64,000 nucleotides of DNA from Microbulbifer elongatus (GTDB taxonomy: Bacteria > Pseudomonadota > Gammaproteobacteria > Pseudomonadales > Cellvibrionaceae): the NCBI RefSeq assembly GCF_021165935.1, contig NZ_CP088953.1, forward strand, positions 3,698,501-3,762,500, given 5' to 3'. Shown piece after piece: positions 19,225 to 27,953 of the stretch (position 1 is the stretch's first letter; every line of letters starts with the position of its first letter). The notes beneath the pieces were generated by a model. It searched no databases and was not told where the DNA came from. It saw nothing but the letters and a program-made list of their open reading frames with translations. A program made the translations under genes and the position numbers.

Positions 19225-21852
19225 TCAGAAGGTCATGCGAGCGCCCACTACGAAACGGCGGCCATTTTCGTAAGCAGACATCAGGCGATTGCCATCCGTG
19301 TTGTATTCAACAAGCTCTTCGTCAGTCAGGTTAACGGCTTCAAAGATGATATCGATATTATCAGTTACAGACGCACTTACACTTGCGTCCCACTGACCAT
19401 AAGAATCATTCCAAAGTTCGTCACCATTAAAGTGCAGACCCTTGTACCACTCTGTACGATAGTTGTACATCAGGCGAGCGCCCATCCAGTCATTTTCGTA
19501 ATAACCAGTGAGGTTGTACATGTGCTCGGAAGCACCCTCCACCAGACCAGAGCCAATCAGCTCAAGGTCACGCTCCTGATCAGACTTCGCATCGGTGTAG
19601 GTATAGTTAGCCTGGACACCAAAACCGTCGAAATCATGCTGCCAGCTCAGCTCCAAACCATTGGTAGTACCACCTTCGCCATTGGTTGGTGTGGTAAACG
19701 CAACATCAACATTCTCGCCGGTTTGCTCATTGTAACGCGGCTCGATGTTGGTCACGCCAAAGGTGTAGCTATCAATATCTTTAAAGAAGTATGTCAGTGC
19801 AAGCAGAGAGGTATCGTCGTAGTACCACTCATAGGACGCATCAAACTGGTTCGCGAGCATTGGCTTCAGCTGAGGGTTACCCTTCTGGCCAGAAGGGTTC
19901 GCCTGATTCAGAGACCCGAAGGTTTCGAACGGAGACAGCTCACTTTGATTGCGTCGCGCCATTACACGGGCGGCCCCGAAACGAACAACCGTTTCATCAC
20001 TCAGATCGTAAATGAAGTTGGCGCTCGGCAGAACTTCGGTGTAATCGTTATCGACAGTTACCCAGTTCAATTCGGCGGGAGCCAGCCAGTCACGATCAAT
20101 TGTGTAGAAACCCCAAGAAGGGTTATTTGGATCGTCGTTCCACTGGTAGCCACTGGACGCCTGCTTGGTTTGCACATAGCGAACCCCCACATTACCGCGG
20201 AACTGATCGCCTTCGAAGTCACCCTGAACATAAAGCGCAGTAATATCTTCGGCAACCGCCCAGTTTTGAGCCAGCTCCAAAGAACGTGCATAGTCCGCAT
20301 CAACGCCGTTGATACCATTGAACGCGATATCTTCCATCACGTCACGATTCTGCTCGATCTGCTCTGTCAGGTTACCGGAGACCGGGGCGTCAATTGATAC
20401 ATTGCCTTTTCCGTTCAGACCACAGGTAGCCAGGGTCGGACAGTTATCGAAAATGGTACCGAGGTAATCCCCAGCGTGCCAGCTATATACCGTGCGCTCT
20501 TGCGCACGTTCGGCATCACGAACTTTCAAGCCGGTTTTGATGCTGGTAAAAGCAGCGAACTCAACAGGAATGTCGAGGTCGATCTGAGCGTAAGTTTCCT
20601 CGTCAATAGTAGGACGCTCACCACCCCAGATCCAGCCAGCACCGAACGCAGCAGCGTCAGTAGTAGAGGGATCAGTATCCACTACACGCTTATTCAGGTC
20701 ATAGGTGTAGTTCGCTTCGCTAGTTACGTACTCCCAGGAGGTTTCACGGTAGGTACCACCTTCCGCAGCAGTTTTACCTACCACACCAGTCAGGCTGAAT
20801 GCGTCAGTTTCATACTCAGCAGACAGATCAAAAGACTCAGTCTCAGTGCGGGAAACACGGTTGATAAAGTCGATAAAGATTGCGCCGGTTCCATCAGTCA
20901 CAGCAGAAGACGTAACGTTGCCACCGCTTAAACCGCTATTCGCAGCGATCTGATCACGACTGTTATTCGGCAAGATCAGGAAGTTCTGATTCTGGTTATT
21001 GGAATCCATTTCGGAGGTGAGGGCATTGAACGTAAAGGTCAGCTCTTCAGTCGGTGCAGCTTGCGCAGACAGGAAGAAAGTTTGACGCTCACGATCCTGC
21101 TCAAACTTCGCAACACCGATATGGCTCGGAATACTGTACGCGTCGCCGTCAGACTCGTTCCAGCCGAGGATTTCCATACCTTCACGCTGCACTGTGCGAT
21201 CTTGCTTGACCGCAGACACCAATACACCGAATGTTTCAGAATCATTTTTCCAGGAGTACTGGGCAGCAATTTGCGGATCATTTTCCCCAGACTTGTCTGA
21301 GTACTGGCTTTCCACCGCAATGTTCACCGCGTTCGCTTCCAGGTCCAACGGACGACGGGTATTTACAATGACAGTACCGCCGATAGAACCTTCATCAATG
21401 GATGCCATTGGCGATTTATAAACTTCCAGACCGGAAATCAAAGTGGACGGCAACAGTGTGTAGTTAAAGCTCCGCGCGGGATCATCGAGGATGAACCAGT
21501 CAGCAGTCGCCACTGTCTGACCGTTCAGCAGGGTACGGTTCAGATCAGGGCCGGCACCGCGAATACTGATTTTTTCCCCTTCACCGAATTCTCGGCTTAC
21601 CGCCAGACCCGGGACACGGGACAGTGATTCCGCGACGTTTTTATCTGGAAATTTGCCTACGTCTTCTGCAGAGATTGCATCAACGATAGCGTTTGCATCA
21701 CGTTTGGTGCTGAGAGCGTCTTGCAGAGATGCACGAATACCAGTAACGGTAATCTCTTCAAGAGCTTCTTGAGCAACTGCCAGCGGAGCCATCAGGCCAC
21801 CACTCAGTACAGCTGCGCTGATCGAGAGAGCGAGTTTGTTGCGCTTAAGCAT
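19225..21852 (-). CDS. TonB-dependent receptor under LacI-type operators
   Basis: Complete 875-residue outer-membrane receptor. A signal peptide (MLKRNKLALSISAAVLSGGL, cleavage near AVAQ) is followed by a TonB box-like ALEEITVTG, a plug domain (about 45-165, with DVGKFPDKNVAESLSRVPG and IRGAGPDLNRTLLNG) and a 22-strand-type barrel ending in RRFVVGARMTF, the usual C-terminal aromatic signature. The plug type is that of oligosaccharide receptors of Cellvibrionales and Xanthomonadales. GAAGGGGA precedes the ATG. Two operators upstream match those of the pgi and nag operons, so chitin-derived or GlcNAc-containing sugars are the best guess for its ligand (inference). Confidence 0.95.
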   Translation of the reverse strand: MLKRNKLALSISAAVLSGGLMAPLAVAQEALEEITVTGIRASLQDALSTKRDANAIVDAISAEDVGKFPDKNVAESLSRVPGLAVSREFGEGEKISIRGAGPDLNRTLLNGQTVATADWFILDDPARSFNYTLLPSTLISGLEVYKSPMASIDEGSIGGTVIVNTRRPLDLEANAVNIAVESQYSDKSGENDPQIAAQYSWKNDSETFGVLVSAVKQDRTVQREGMEILGWNESDGDAYSIPSHIGVAKFEQDRERQTFFLSAQAAPTEELTFTFNALTSEMDSNNQNQNFLILPNNSRDQIAANSGLSGGNVTSSAVTDGTGAIFIDFINRVSRTETESFDLSAEYETDAFSLTGVVGKTAAEGGTYRETSWEYVTSEANYTYDLNKRVVDTDPSTTDAAAFGAGWIWGGERPTIDEETYAQIDLDIPVEFAAFTSIKTGLKVRDAERAQERTVYSWHAGDYLGTIFDNCPTLATCGLNGKGNVSIDAPVSGNLTEQIEQNRDVMEDIAFNGINGVDADYARSLELAQNWAVAEDITALYVQGDFEGDQFRGNVGVRYVQTKQASSGYQWNDDPNNPSWGFYTIDRDWLAPAELNWVTVDNDYTEVLPSANFIYDLSDETVVRFGAARVMARRNQSELSPFETFGSLNQANPSGQKGNPQLKPMLANQFDASYEWYYDDTSLLALTYFFKDIDSYTFGVTNIEPRYNEQTGENVDVAFTTPTNGEGGTTNGLELSWQHDFDGFGVQANYTYTDAKSDQERDLELIGSGLVEGASEHMYNLTGYYENDWMGARLMYNYRTEWYKGLHFNGDELWNDSYGQWDASVSASVTDNIDIIFEAVNLTDEELVEYNTDGNRLMSAYENGRRFVVGARMTF

Positions 21853-21920
21853 CGATTTCCCCTTCCTTTTTTATAGATATAAAGGTTTGGTTAGAAACTT
21901 TTATTCACCTTGTACCGCCA

Positions 21921-21962
21921 AATGATAGCGCTGTCATTCGTTTTTATGATAGCGCTGTCATT
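21921..21962. promoter_or_regulatory. Pair of LacI-family operators upstream of the TonB receptor
   Basis: AATGATAGCGCTGTCATT (21921-21938) and TATGATAGCGCTGTCATT (21945-21962), centres 24 nt apart, about 70-110 nt before the receptor start. Each is a near-perfect palindrome with a central CG, as LacI-family operators have. The same core occurs before pgi and nagK. Confidence 0.85.
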
Positions 21963-22194
21963 CTCACGATCGACAATACACAGAATGAAATAAAAAAGCT
22001 ACAGGCCTGCGAGGAATTTATCTGGTTAATTTGCAGTTTTTTGTAACAGCTGCCTGTCATTTGTGACAGTTGAGAGTGATTTTACATGCGAGTCGGGGTG
22101 CAGACAGGATATTTTTTGTACACAGGGCGTGACCAACCGGTCTGTCTCGCTGTTGGATGATATGCAGGGGGAAGGCAATCAGGGCGGGAAGGCG

Positions 22195-22220
22195 AAGCTC
22201 CCGGCCTGAAGCCGGGAGTT
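22195..22220 (-). terminator. Possible hairpin downstream of pyk
   Basis: An 8-bp GC stem CTCCCGGC/GCCGGGAG (22198-22218), about 20 nt after the pyk stop. On the minus strand it is followed by CTTCGCCTTCC rather than a T-run, so it is a weak terminator candidate only. Confidence 0.45.
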
Positions 22221-22240
22221 CGCGAGAGATCGGTGGTGTC

Positions 22241-23677
22241 TCACTCGATCTCTTTGATTCGCATGGAGCTGGTACCACCACCCATGTTCAGGCGTTCGCC
22301 CTGAGTAATCAGGATGCGCTGACCTTTTTCCAGGTCAATACGGGAACCCAGAACCTCGACGATGGCATCGGCCAGGTGACCGAGGGGCACGGAGGCCGGA
22401 TCGAACTCAATGGGCTCGACGCCGCGCAGCAATACCAGCTGGCGGGCAACCCGGGAATGGCGGGTCAGCGCGTAGATCGGCAGGCGGCTGGTGGCCCGGG
22501 ACATGATGCGCGGGGTGCGGCCGGATTCAGTAAGCGCGGCAACGGCGCACAGGTTTTCGACGCGGGCGGCCGATTCGATCGCAGCCTGCGCGATCACGGT
22601 ATCAATCGCTTCAGAGGCAGAGCGATCAGCCGCCGGACGGGAGGTGGTGCCCAGATACTGCTCGGCGCCGACCACAACTTCCGCCATGGACTCGACGGCG
22701 GCTACCGGGAAGTCACCGGCGGCAGTTTCCGCAGATAGCATCACGGCATCGGTGCCATCCAGCACGGCGTTGGCCACATCCATCACCTCGGCGCGGGTGG
22801 GCGTCGGGCTGGTGATCATGGATTCCATCATCTGGGTAGCGGTAATCACACCGCGATTGAGCGCATTGGCACGGTTGATCAGCTTCTTCTGCACGCCCAC
22901 CAGGGCTGAATCACCGATTTCAACACCCAGGTCACCACGCGCGACCATGATGACATCGGAAGCGAGAATAATGTCATCCATTTGCTGGTCGTTGTACACG
23001 GCTTCGGCACGCTCGACCTTGGCGACAATCGCGGCATTACTACCGGCTTCTCGCATGGCTTTGCGGGCGATATCCAGATCTTCGCCGCTGCGCGGGAAGC
23101 TCACGGCAAGGAAGTCGACACCCAACTCGGCAGCGAGCTTGATGTCCTGGTAATCCTTCTCTGTCAGCGCCGGCGCAGACAGACCACCACCTAACAGGTT
23201 GATGCCTTTGTTGTTGGACAGCTTTCCGCCCTGCAGCACGCGACAGAACAGCTTCGTATTGGTGCCACCGGTCACTTCCAGACGGATCTTACCGTCGTCC
23301 AGCAACAGGATATTGCCCGGTTTGCAGTCGGCAATCAGGGACGGGTAATCCACGCCCACCTTCTGCTGGTTACCGCCCTCTTTCGGGCAGTCGGCATCCA
23401 GGGTGAATTCCGCGTTGTTCTCGAGGAAGATACTGCCTTCAGCGAAACGGGCGATGCGGATTTTCGGGCCCTGCAGGTCACCCAGCACGGCGACCAGTTT
23501 ATTCTGCTCTGCAGCGGCACGGCGCACTTCTTCCACACGTTTGCGGTGGTCGTCGGCACTGCCGTGGGAGAAGTTCAGGCGTACAACGTTGACGCCGGCG
23601 CGGATAATCTCGTCAATAACACGCGGCTTGTCTGTGCCTGGGCCGAGTGTGGCAACAATTTTTGTATGGCGAATCAT
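22241..23677 (-). CDS. pyk: Pyruvate kinase (PykA type)
   Basis: Converts PEP and ADP to pyruvate and ATP. It has 478 residues and is closest in motif pattern to E. coli PykA. Visible motifs include TKIVATLGPG, RLNFSHGS, GDLQGPKIR, the Lys of VAKVERAEAV, ASDVIMVARGDLGVEIG and the active-site signature ITATQMMESMI. It is the last gene of the pgi-edd-zwf-pgl-eda-gap-pyk array, with a structured 177-nt gap before it. A HexR-like box lies 11 nt upstream of the ATG. No strong Shine-Dalgarno is seen. Confidence 0.97.
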   Translation of the reverse strand: MIRHTKIVATLGPGTDKPRVIDEIIRAGVNVVRLNFSHGSADDHRKRVEEVRRAAAEQNKLVAVLGDLQGPKIRIARFAEGSIFLENNAEFTLDADCPKEGGNQQKVGVDYPSLIADCKPGNILLLDDGKIRLEVTGGTNTKLFCRVLQGGKLSNNKGINLLGGGLSAPALTEKDYQDIKLAAELGVDFLAVSFPRSGEDLDIARKAMREAGSNAAIVAKVERAEAVYNDQQMDDIILASDVIMVARGDLGVEIGDSALVGVQKKLINRANALNRGVITATQMMESMITSPTPTRAEVMDVANAVLDGTDAVMLSAETAAGDFPVAAVESMAEVVVGAEQYLGTTSRPAADRSASEAIDTVIAQAAIESAARVENLCAVAALTESGRTPRIMSRATSRLPIYALTRHSRVARQLVLLRGVEPIEFDPASVPLGHLADAIVEVLGSRIDLEKGQRILITQGERLNMGGGTSSMRIKEIE

Positions 23678-23688
23678 AGTGATGGTTT

Positions 23689-23703
23689 TGTAATTAAATT
23701 AGG
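23689..23703. promoter_or_regulatory. HexR-like box upstream of pyk
   Basis: TGTAATTAAATTAGG matches the established HexR consensus TGTAATTAAATTACA at 13 of 15 positions. HexR is the RpiR-type regulator of central carbon genes in gammaproteobacteria. The position, just before the pyk start, fits control of pyk by KDPG. hexR itself is not in the window. Confidence 0.55.
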
Positions 23704-23745
23704 AGTGAAACGTTTTTTGTTGATCGTTTTTAGCAACTATTTTTT

Positions 23746-23838
23746 GCAGTCGCCGTTGACTGCGAACAATGCGGCCGGGGCAGGTATTGCACCCACCCCG
23801 GCCGGATAACGAAACGTTATCAGACTGTAATGACAGTC
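23746..23838 (-). other. Four consecutive hairpins between gap and pyk
   Basis: Perfect stems: GACTGT/ACAGTC (23823-23838), GATAACG/CGTTATC (23805-23821), CGGCCGGGG/CCCCGGCCG (23772-23804) and GCAGTC/GACTGC (23746-23763). In minus-strand order they follow the gap stop; the last is followed by AAAAAA, not T. They may stabilise gap mRNA, mark a processing site or attenuate transcription into pyk. Confidence 0.7.
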
Positions 23839-23854
23839 AATTGATCAGGCTCGC

Positions 23855-24868
23855 TTACAGGCCTTGCGCCTTCGCCATCGCCAAGCTGGTGTCGAGCATA
23901 CGGTGGGAGAAGCCCCACTCGTTGTCGTACCAGGACATGACTTTCACCAGGTTGCCGTTCACACGCGTGTGATTCGCATCGAAGTGGCTGGACGCTGCAG
24001 TGTGGTTAAAGTCCACGGAAACCAGTGGTTGATCACAGTAGGACAGGACACCACCCTTCATGCTGCCGGCGGCGTCTTGCAGGATTGCGTTGATTTCGTC
24101 GGCAGTGGTTTCGCGACTGGCGATAAACTGGCAGTCCACCAGAGATACGTTGTTTACCGGTACACGTACAGCCATGCCGTCCAGCTTGCCCTGCAGTTCC
24201 GGCAGAACCAGACCAACGGCAGCCGCAGCACCGGTTTTGGTCGGGATCATATTGTCGGCCGCGGCGCGCGCACGGTAGATATCCTTGTGCACGGCGTCCT
24301 GGGTGTTCTGGTCATTGGTATAGGCGTGCACGGTGGTCATAAAGCCGCGCTCGATACCGATGGACTCGTTCAGAACCTTGGCCACCGGGGCCAGACAGTT
24401 GGTGGTACAGGACGCGTTGGAGACAACTTTGTGCTCCGCTGTGAGCTTGTCGTCATTCACACCGTAAACCACGGTCAGGTCGGCATCTTTAGACGGCGCG
24501 GAAATCAGTACCGCTTTAGCACCGGCTTCCATGTGCTTGGAAGCGGACGCTTTATCGGTGAACAGGCCGGTACATTCCAGCACCAGGTCCACCTTCAGTT
24601 CTGCCCAAGGCAGTGCCGCAGGGTCACGCTCCTGACATACTTTTACAGTGTCACCACCGATCACCAGGTTTTCGCCGTCGACGGCAACTTCGGTATTGAA
24701 GCGACCGTGTACGGTATCAAAACGGGTCAGGTGGGCATTGGCTTCAACCGGTGCCAGATCGTTGATGGCAACCAGTTGGATGCGGTCGTTGTAGCCGGAC
24801 TCGTAGATAGCACGAGTTACGTTGCGTCCGATGCGTCCATATCCGTTGATAGCAATTCTGAGTTTCAT
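23855..24868 (-). CDS. gap: Glyceraldehyde-3-phosphate dehydrogenase, type I
   Basis: NAD-dependent GAPDH, 337 residues. The Rossmann start [10 protein letters not shown] is followed by N36-D37, which favours NAD. The catalytic cysteine C154 lies in [12 protein letters not shown], with HAYTNDQN and the C-terminal [10 protein letters not shown]. The HxYTxDQN form resembles Pseudomonas-type GAPDHs rather than enterobacterial GapA. AGAGGG lies before the ATG. It follows eda in the sugar-catabolic array and processes the glyceraldehyde-3-phosphate released by the aldolase. Confidence 0.96.
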   Translation of the reverse strand: MKLRIAINGYGRIGRNVTRAIYESGYNDRIQLVAINDLAPVEANAHLTRFDTVHGRFNTEVAVDGENLVIGGDTVKVCQERDPAALPWAELKVDLVLECTGLFTDKASASKHMEAGAKAVLISAPSKDADLTVVYGVNDDKLTAEHKVVSNASCTTNCLAPVAKVLNESIGIERGFMTTVHAYTNDQNTQDAVHKDIYRARAAADNMIPTKTGAAAAVGLVLPELQGKLDGMAVRVPVNNVSLVDCQFIASRETTADEINAILQDAAGSMKGGVLSYCDQPLVSVDFNHTAASSHFDANHTRVNGNLVKVMSWYDNEWGFSHRMLDTSLAMAKAQGL

Positions 24869-24985
24869 ATCGCTACACCCTCTGTGATTTAACGTTTGAA
24901 ATTTTTGTTGTTCGTGCCGGGCGATATGTTCCCCCCCAGCACAGCTCTACTACTTGAAACTGTCTAAAAGCACAGCGAAAAGGCG

Positions 24986-25621
24986 TTACCCTTTCAGCTG
25001 AGAAGCCTCCTTGGCCAGGCGGGTAATCTCCGCCCAATTTTTCTCGGCAACCAATTTCGGTGCTGCCATCCAGGACCCACCAACGCACACGACATTGGAC
25101 AGAGCGAGGTAATCGCTGGCATTTTGCGGGCTGACGCCGCCAGTGGGACAGAACTTCACTTTCGCCAGCGGGCCGCCAATGGATTTCAGCATGGGAATGC
25201 CGCCCGCCGCTTCTGTAGGGAAAAACTTCTGATAGCCGTATCCACGCTCAAACAGACGCATGACTTCAGACGGGTTAGCGGCACCGGGCAACAGTGGCAC
25301 AGAAACATTGTCGGCCGCATCCAACAGTGCTTCGGTAGCACCGGGGCTCACCATAAAGGTTGCACCGGCATCCACTGACCGCTGGATGTCACCGGCGTTC
25401 AACACGGTGCCGGTACCCACGTGAGCGTCTGGCAGATGCTTGGCAATTTCTTCCACCGCCGCCAGCGCCGCTTCAGTACGCAGGGTTACCTCCAGCACAT
25501 TCAGCCCGCCTTCAACCAGGGCCTGAGCCAGTGGCAGCGCGTCGCTGACATTTTCCACAACAATAACCGGCACTACGCCAGCCTGTTCCAATACGGGTAC
25601 GAGAGTCTGTTGCATCGTCAC
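24986..25621 (-). CDS. eda: KDPG/KHG aldolase
   Basis: Splits 2-keto-3-deoxy-6-phosphogluconate into pyruvate and glyceraldehyde-3-phosphate, the last specific Entner-Doudoroff step. It has 211 residues. The catalytic Glu is E44 (NVLEVTLRT) and the Schiff-base lysine is K132 (QKFFPTEAAGG). GTGTVL and KFCPTGG phosphate-binding segments are present. It lies between pgl and gap in the same-strand array, 57 nt after pgl. Confidence 0.97.
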   Translation of the reverse strand: MTMQQTLVPVLEQAGVVPVIVVENVSDALPLAQALVEGGLNVLEVTLRTEAALAAVEEIAKHLPDAHVGTGTVLNAGDIQRSVDAGATFMVSPGATEALLDAADNVSVPLLPGAANPSEVMRLFERGYGYQKFFPTEAAGGIPMLKSIGGPLAKVKFCPTGGVSPQNASDYLALSNVVCVGGSWMAAPKLVAEKNWAEITRLAKEASQLKG

Positions 25622-25678
25622 TTCCTAAAACTCGTCAATTCGTTGTTATTTCATTGGCCCAGGATCTGGGCGAATTCC

Positions 25679-26389
25679 TTAAGGCGCCCAGTAAACGGTG
25701 ACCGGCTTCTGCCCCTGCTTGAGGATACTGCGCACCGGCATCTCTGCCGTGTCATCTCCGAGCAGCGCCTGGCGATACACCTTGAGTTTTTCCTCACCGG
25801 TAATCAGCAATTTGATTTCTTTCGCCTGCAAAATTGCAGCGAGAGTTAGCGTCATACGCTCGGTGTGCGCACCCGTCACCGCGCTTTGTTTGGCAGTAAT
25901 GGCTTTACACAATTTCTCACTCTTCGCGTCGAGTGCCTCATCCAGCCCTTCTGCGTAAGGGAAAAATGACGCGGTATGACCATCGTTCCCCATGCCGAGC
26001 ACGCAGACATCAAACGGGCGCGGCAGCTCTTGAAAAGCGCGTTCGCAATCCGCTTCACCTTCAGCCGGTGTCGCCGCGGCATTTTTCATCCCCAGGCAAG
26101 GTGCTTTGGCGGCTTCGTTTTGTAGCAGGCTGTTGGTGATAAACGCCAGGTTGCTGCCGGCCTCATCTTTTTCCACCCAGCGCTCATCCACCAGCGCCAC
26201 ATTGACCTGCTCCCAGGGCAGCGGGCGACGGGAAAGCTCGCGATAAACCGGCTCGGGCGAGCTGCCGCCACTCACCAGAAAAGTCGCCTGACCGTTGGCT
26301 TTGATTCCGGCGTGCAGCGCCGCTGCGCACTCGTTTGCCAGCGCCAGCGTGAGCCTTTCCCTATCTGCAAAAAACTTTTCTTCAACCAT
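25679..26389 (-). CDS. pgl: 6-phosphogluconolactonase
   Basis: DevB-type hydrolase converting 6-phosphogluconolactone to 6-phosphogluconate, 236 residues. The start is the ATG at 26387-26389 (MVEEKFFADRER), preceded by AAGG and placed 46 nt after the zwf stop. A longer reading would overlap zwf and gives no family similarity. Motifs: FLVSGGSSPEPVYREL, the VDERWV block (about residues 76-81) and LGMGNDGHTASFFP. Confidence 0.95.
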   Translation of the reverse strand: MVEEKFFADRERLTLALANECAAALHAGIKANGQATFLVSGGSSPEPVYRELSRRPLPWEQVNVALVDERWVEKDEAGSNLAFITNSLLQNEAAKAPCLGMKNAAATPAEGEADCERAFQELPRPFDVCVLGMGNDGHTASFFPYAEGLDEALDAKSEKLCKAITAKQSAVTGAHTERMTLTLAAILQAKEIKLLITGEEKLKVYRQALLGDDTAEMPVRSILKQGQKPVTVYWAP

Positions 26390-26435
26390 GTCGTTTTGAC
26401 CTTTGCGTATTTTTGCCGGTGGCTGTTGCGTTCTT

Positions 26436-27893
26436 TTACGGGTTAAACCAATGGTGACCGTTTTCGGCCAGCAGCTGATTGGAGGCCTGTGGACCCCAGG
26501 TTCCCGCGCGATACAGTTGTGGCTGATTCGCGGTATCGCGCCAGTGATCAATGATCGGATCGACCCAGGCCCAGGCCGCGGCTACTTCTTCGCGGTGGAT
26601 AAACAGCGCGGAATTGTTTGCGGCGGCGTCCAGCATAAGACGCTTATAAGCGTCACTTTTAAAGCTGTCGTAGGTGTCCGACAGCGTCAGGTTCAGTTCT
26701 ACCGGTTGCAGCTCCATGGTGAGGCTGTCCATCTTTTTGGCCATCAGCACCATTTTGATGCTTTCTTCCGGCTGCAGACGAATTACAAGGCGGTTTGGCA
26801 ATACTTTACCGGCCTCCGGCTGATACACACTGTGAGAAACGTTTTTGTACTGAATCACAATCTCCGCACAGCGTTTTTCCATGCGTTTACCGGTACGCAG
26901 ATAGAAAGGCACACCGGTCCAGCGCCAGTTGTCGATATGCGCGCGAATAGCGACAAAGGTTTCCGTGGTGCTGTTCGCGGCTTTCAACTCTTCCAGGTAG
27001 CCGGGAACCAGCTCTTTACCCAGACCACCGGCTACGTACTGGCCACGCACGATGTTGTTATCCACACTGTCACCAGTCAACGGGCGCAGAGCCTCCAGCA
27101 CTTTGATTTTTTCTGAGCGAATATTGCGCGCAGACATGCTGTTGGGGGACTCCATCGCAATCAGGCACAGCAGCTGTAACAGGTGGTTCTGCACCATATC
27201 GCGCATTGCACCAGTGTCATCGTAGAAACCGGCGCGCCCTTCGAGGCCCACAGTTTCAGAGATACTGATCTGGATATGGTCGATGGTCTTCGCATCCCAC
27301 AGGTGCTCGAACAGCACATTACTGAAACGCAGGGCCAGCAGGTTCTGTACGGTTTCTTTACCCAGGTAGTGGTCAATGCGGAAAATGCTGTCTTCCGGGA
27401 AGTACTCGGCGATCTTGCTGTTGATCTCGTCGGAGGTCTTGGCGTTGTAGCCCAGGGGCTTTTCCACAACCACGCGGGAGTTTTCGTGAATCAAACCTTT
27501 TATGGAAAGGTTTTCACAGCAGGGACCAAACACTGCCGGCGGAATCGCCAGATAAAACAGGCGGGTGCGCTTGGTGTCTTTACCCAGAATATCGACCAGC
27601 CCATCCCACTGCTCATCGGGCTTGGCGATATCCAGATATACGGCGCGCAACAGGCCGCTGAACTCTTTCCAGTTTTTATCGCTGTACTCACCATCGCGCA
27701 GATGAGTTTTCAGGGCCTGCTGTGCGGTTTTGATATAGGAGTCCGCGTCTTCCTGACGGCGAACCACGGGCAGGATGCGGGTGTCCTTGTTCAGGCCGCC
27801 TTCAATGTAAGCGCGATACAACGCAGGAATCAGTTTGCGCAGGGACAGATCGCCACCGCCGCCAAACAGTACCATGTCGAATGAATTTGCCAT
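26436..27893 (-). CDS. zwf: Glucose-6-phosphate 1-dehydrogenase
   Basis: Oxidises glucose-6-phosphate to the lactone with NADP or NAD. It has 485 residues. The Rossmann motif reads GGGGDLSLRK (11-20) where most members have GASGDL. EKPLGYN (154-160) and the active-site motif RIDHYLGKE (172-180) are intact. Lower segments RTGKRMEKR and the C-terminal PIIDHWRD follow. It sits between edd and pgl. A GC-rich 8-bp hairpin (27914-27945) occupies the edd-zwf gap. Confidence 0.97.
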   Translation of the reverse strand: MANSFDMVLFGGGGDLSLRKLIPALYRAYIEGGLNKDTRILPVVRRQEDADSYIKTAQQALKTHLRDGEYSDKNWKEFSGLLRAVYLDIAKPDEQWDGLVDILGKDTKRTRLFYLAIPPAVFGPCCENLSIKGLIHENSRVVVEKPLGYNAKTSDEINSKIAEYFPEDSIFRIDHYLGKETVQNLLALRFSNVLFEHLWDAKTIDHIQISISETVGLEGRAGFYDDTGAMRDMVQNHLLQLLCLIAMESPNSMSARNIRSEKIKVLEALRPLTGDSVDNNIVRGQYVAGGLGKELVPGYLEELKAANSTTETFVAIRAHIDNWRWTGVPFYLRTGKRMEKRCAEIVIQYKNVSHSVYQPEAGKVLPNRLVIRLQPEESIKMVLMAKKMDSLTMELQPVELNLTLSDTYDSFKSDAYKRLMLDAAANNSALFIHREEVAAAWAWVDPIIDHWRDTANQPQLYRAGTWGPQASNQLLAENGHHWFNP

Positions 27894-27953
27894 TTCGTTG
27901 CTCTCAAACAGTTGCGCGGGCCCAATGTGCTATCGGTGCCCGCGCGAATTCAG

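Noticed and set aside
27914..27945. Hairpin between edd and zwf as a terminator
   Set aside because: No T-run follows on the minus strand and zwf is evidently part of the same array; at most a processing or attenuation structure.
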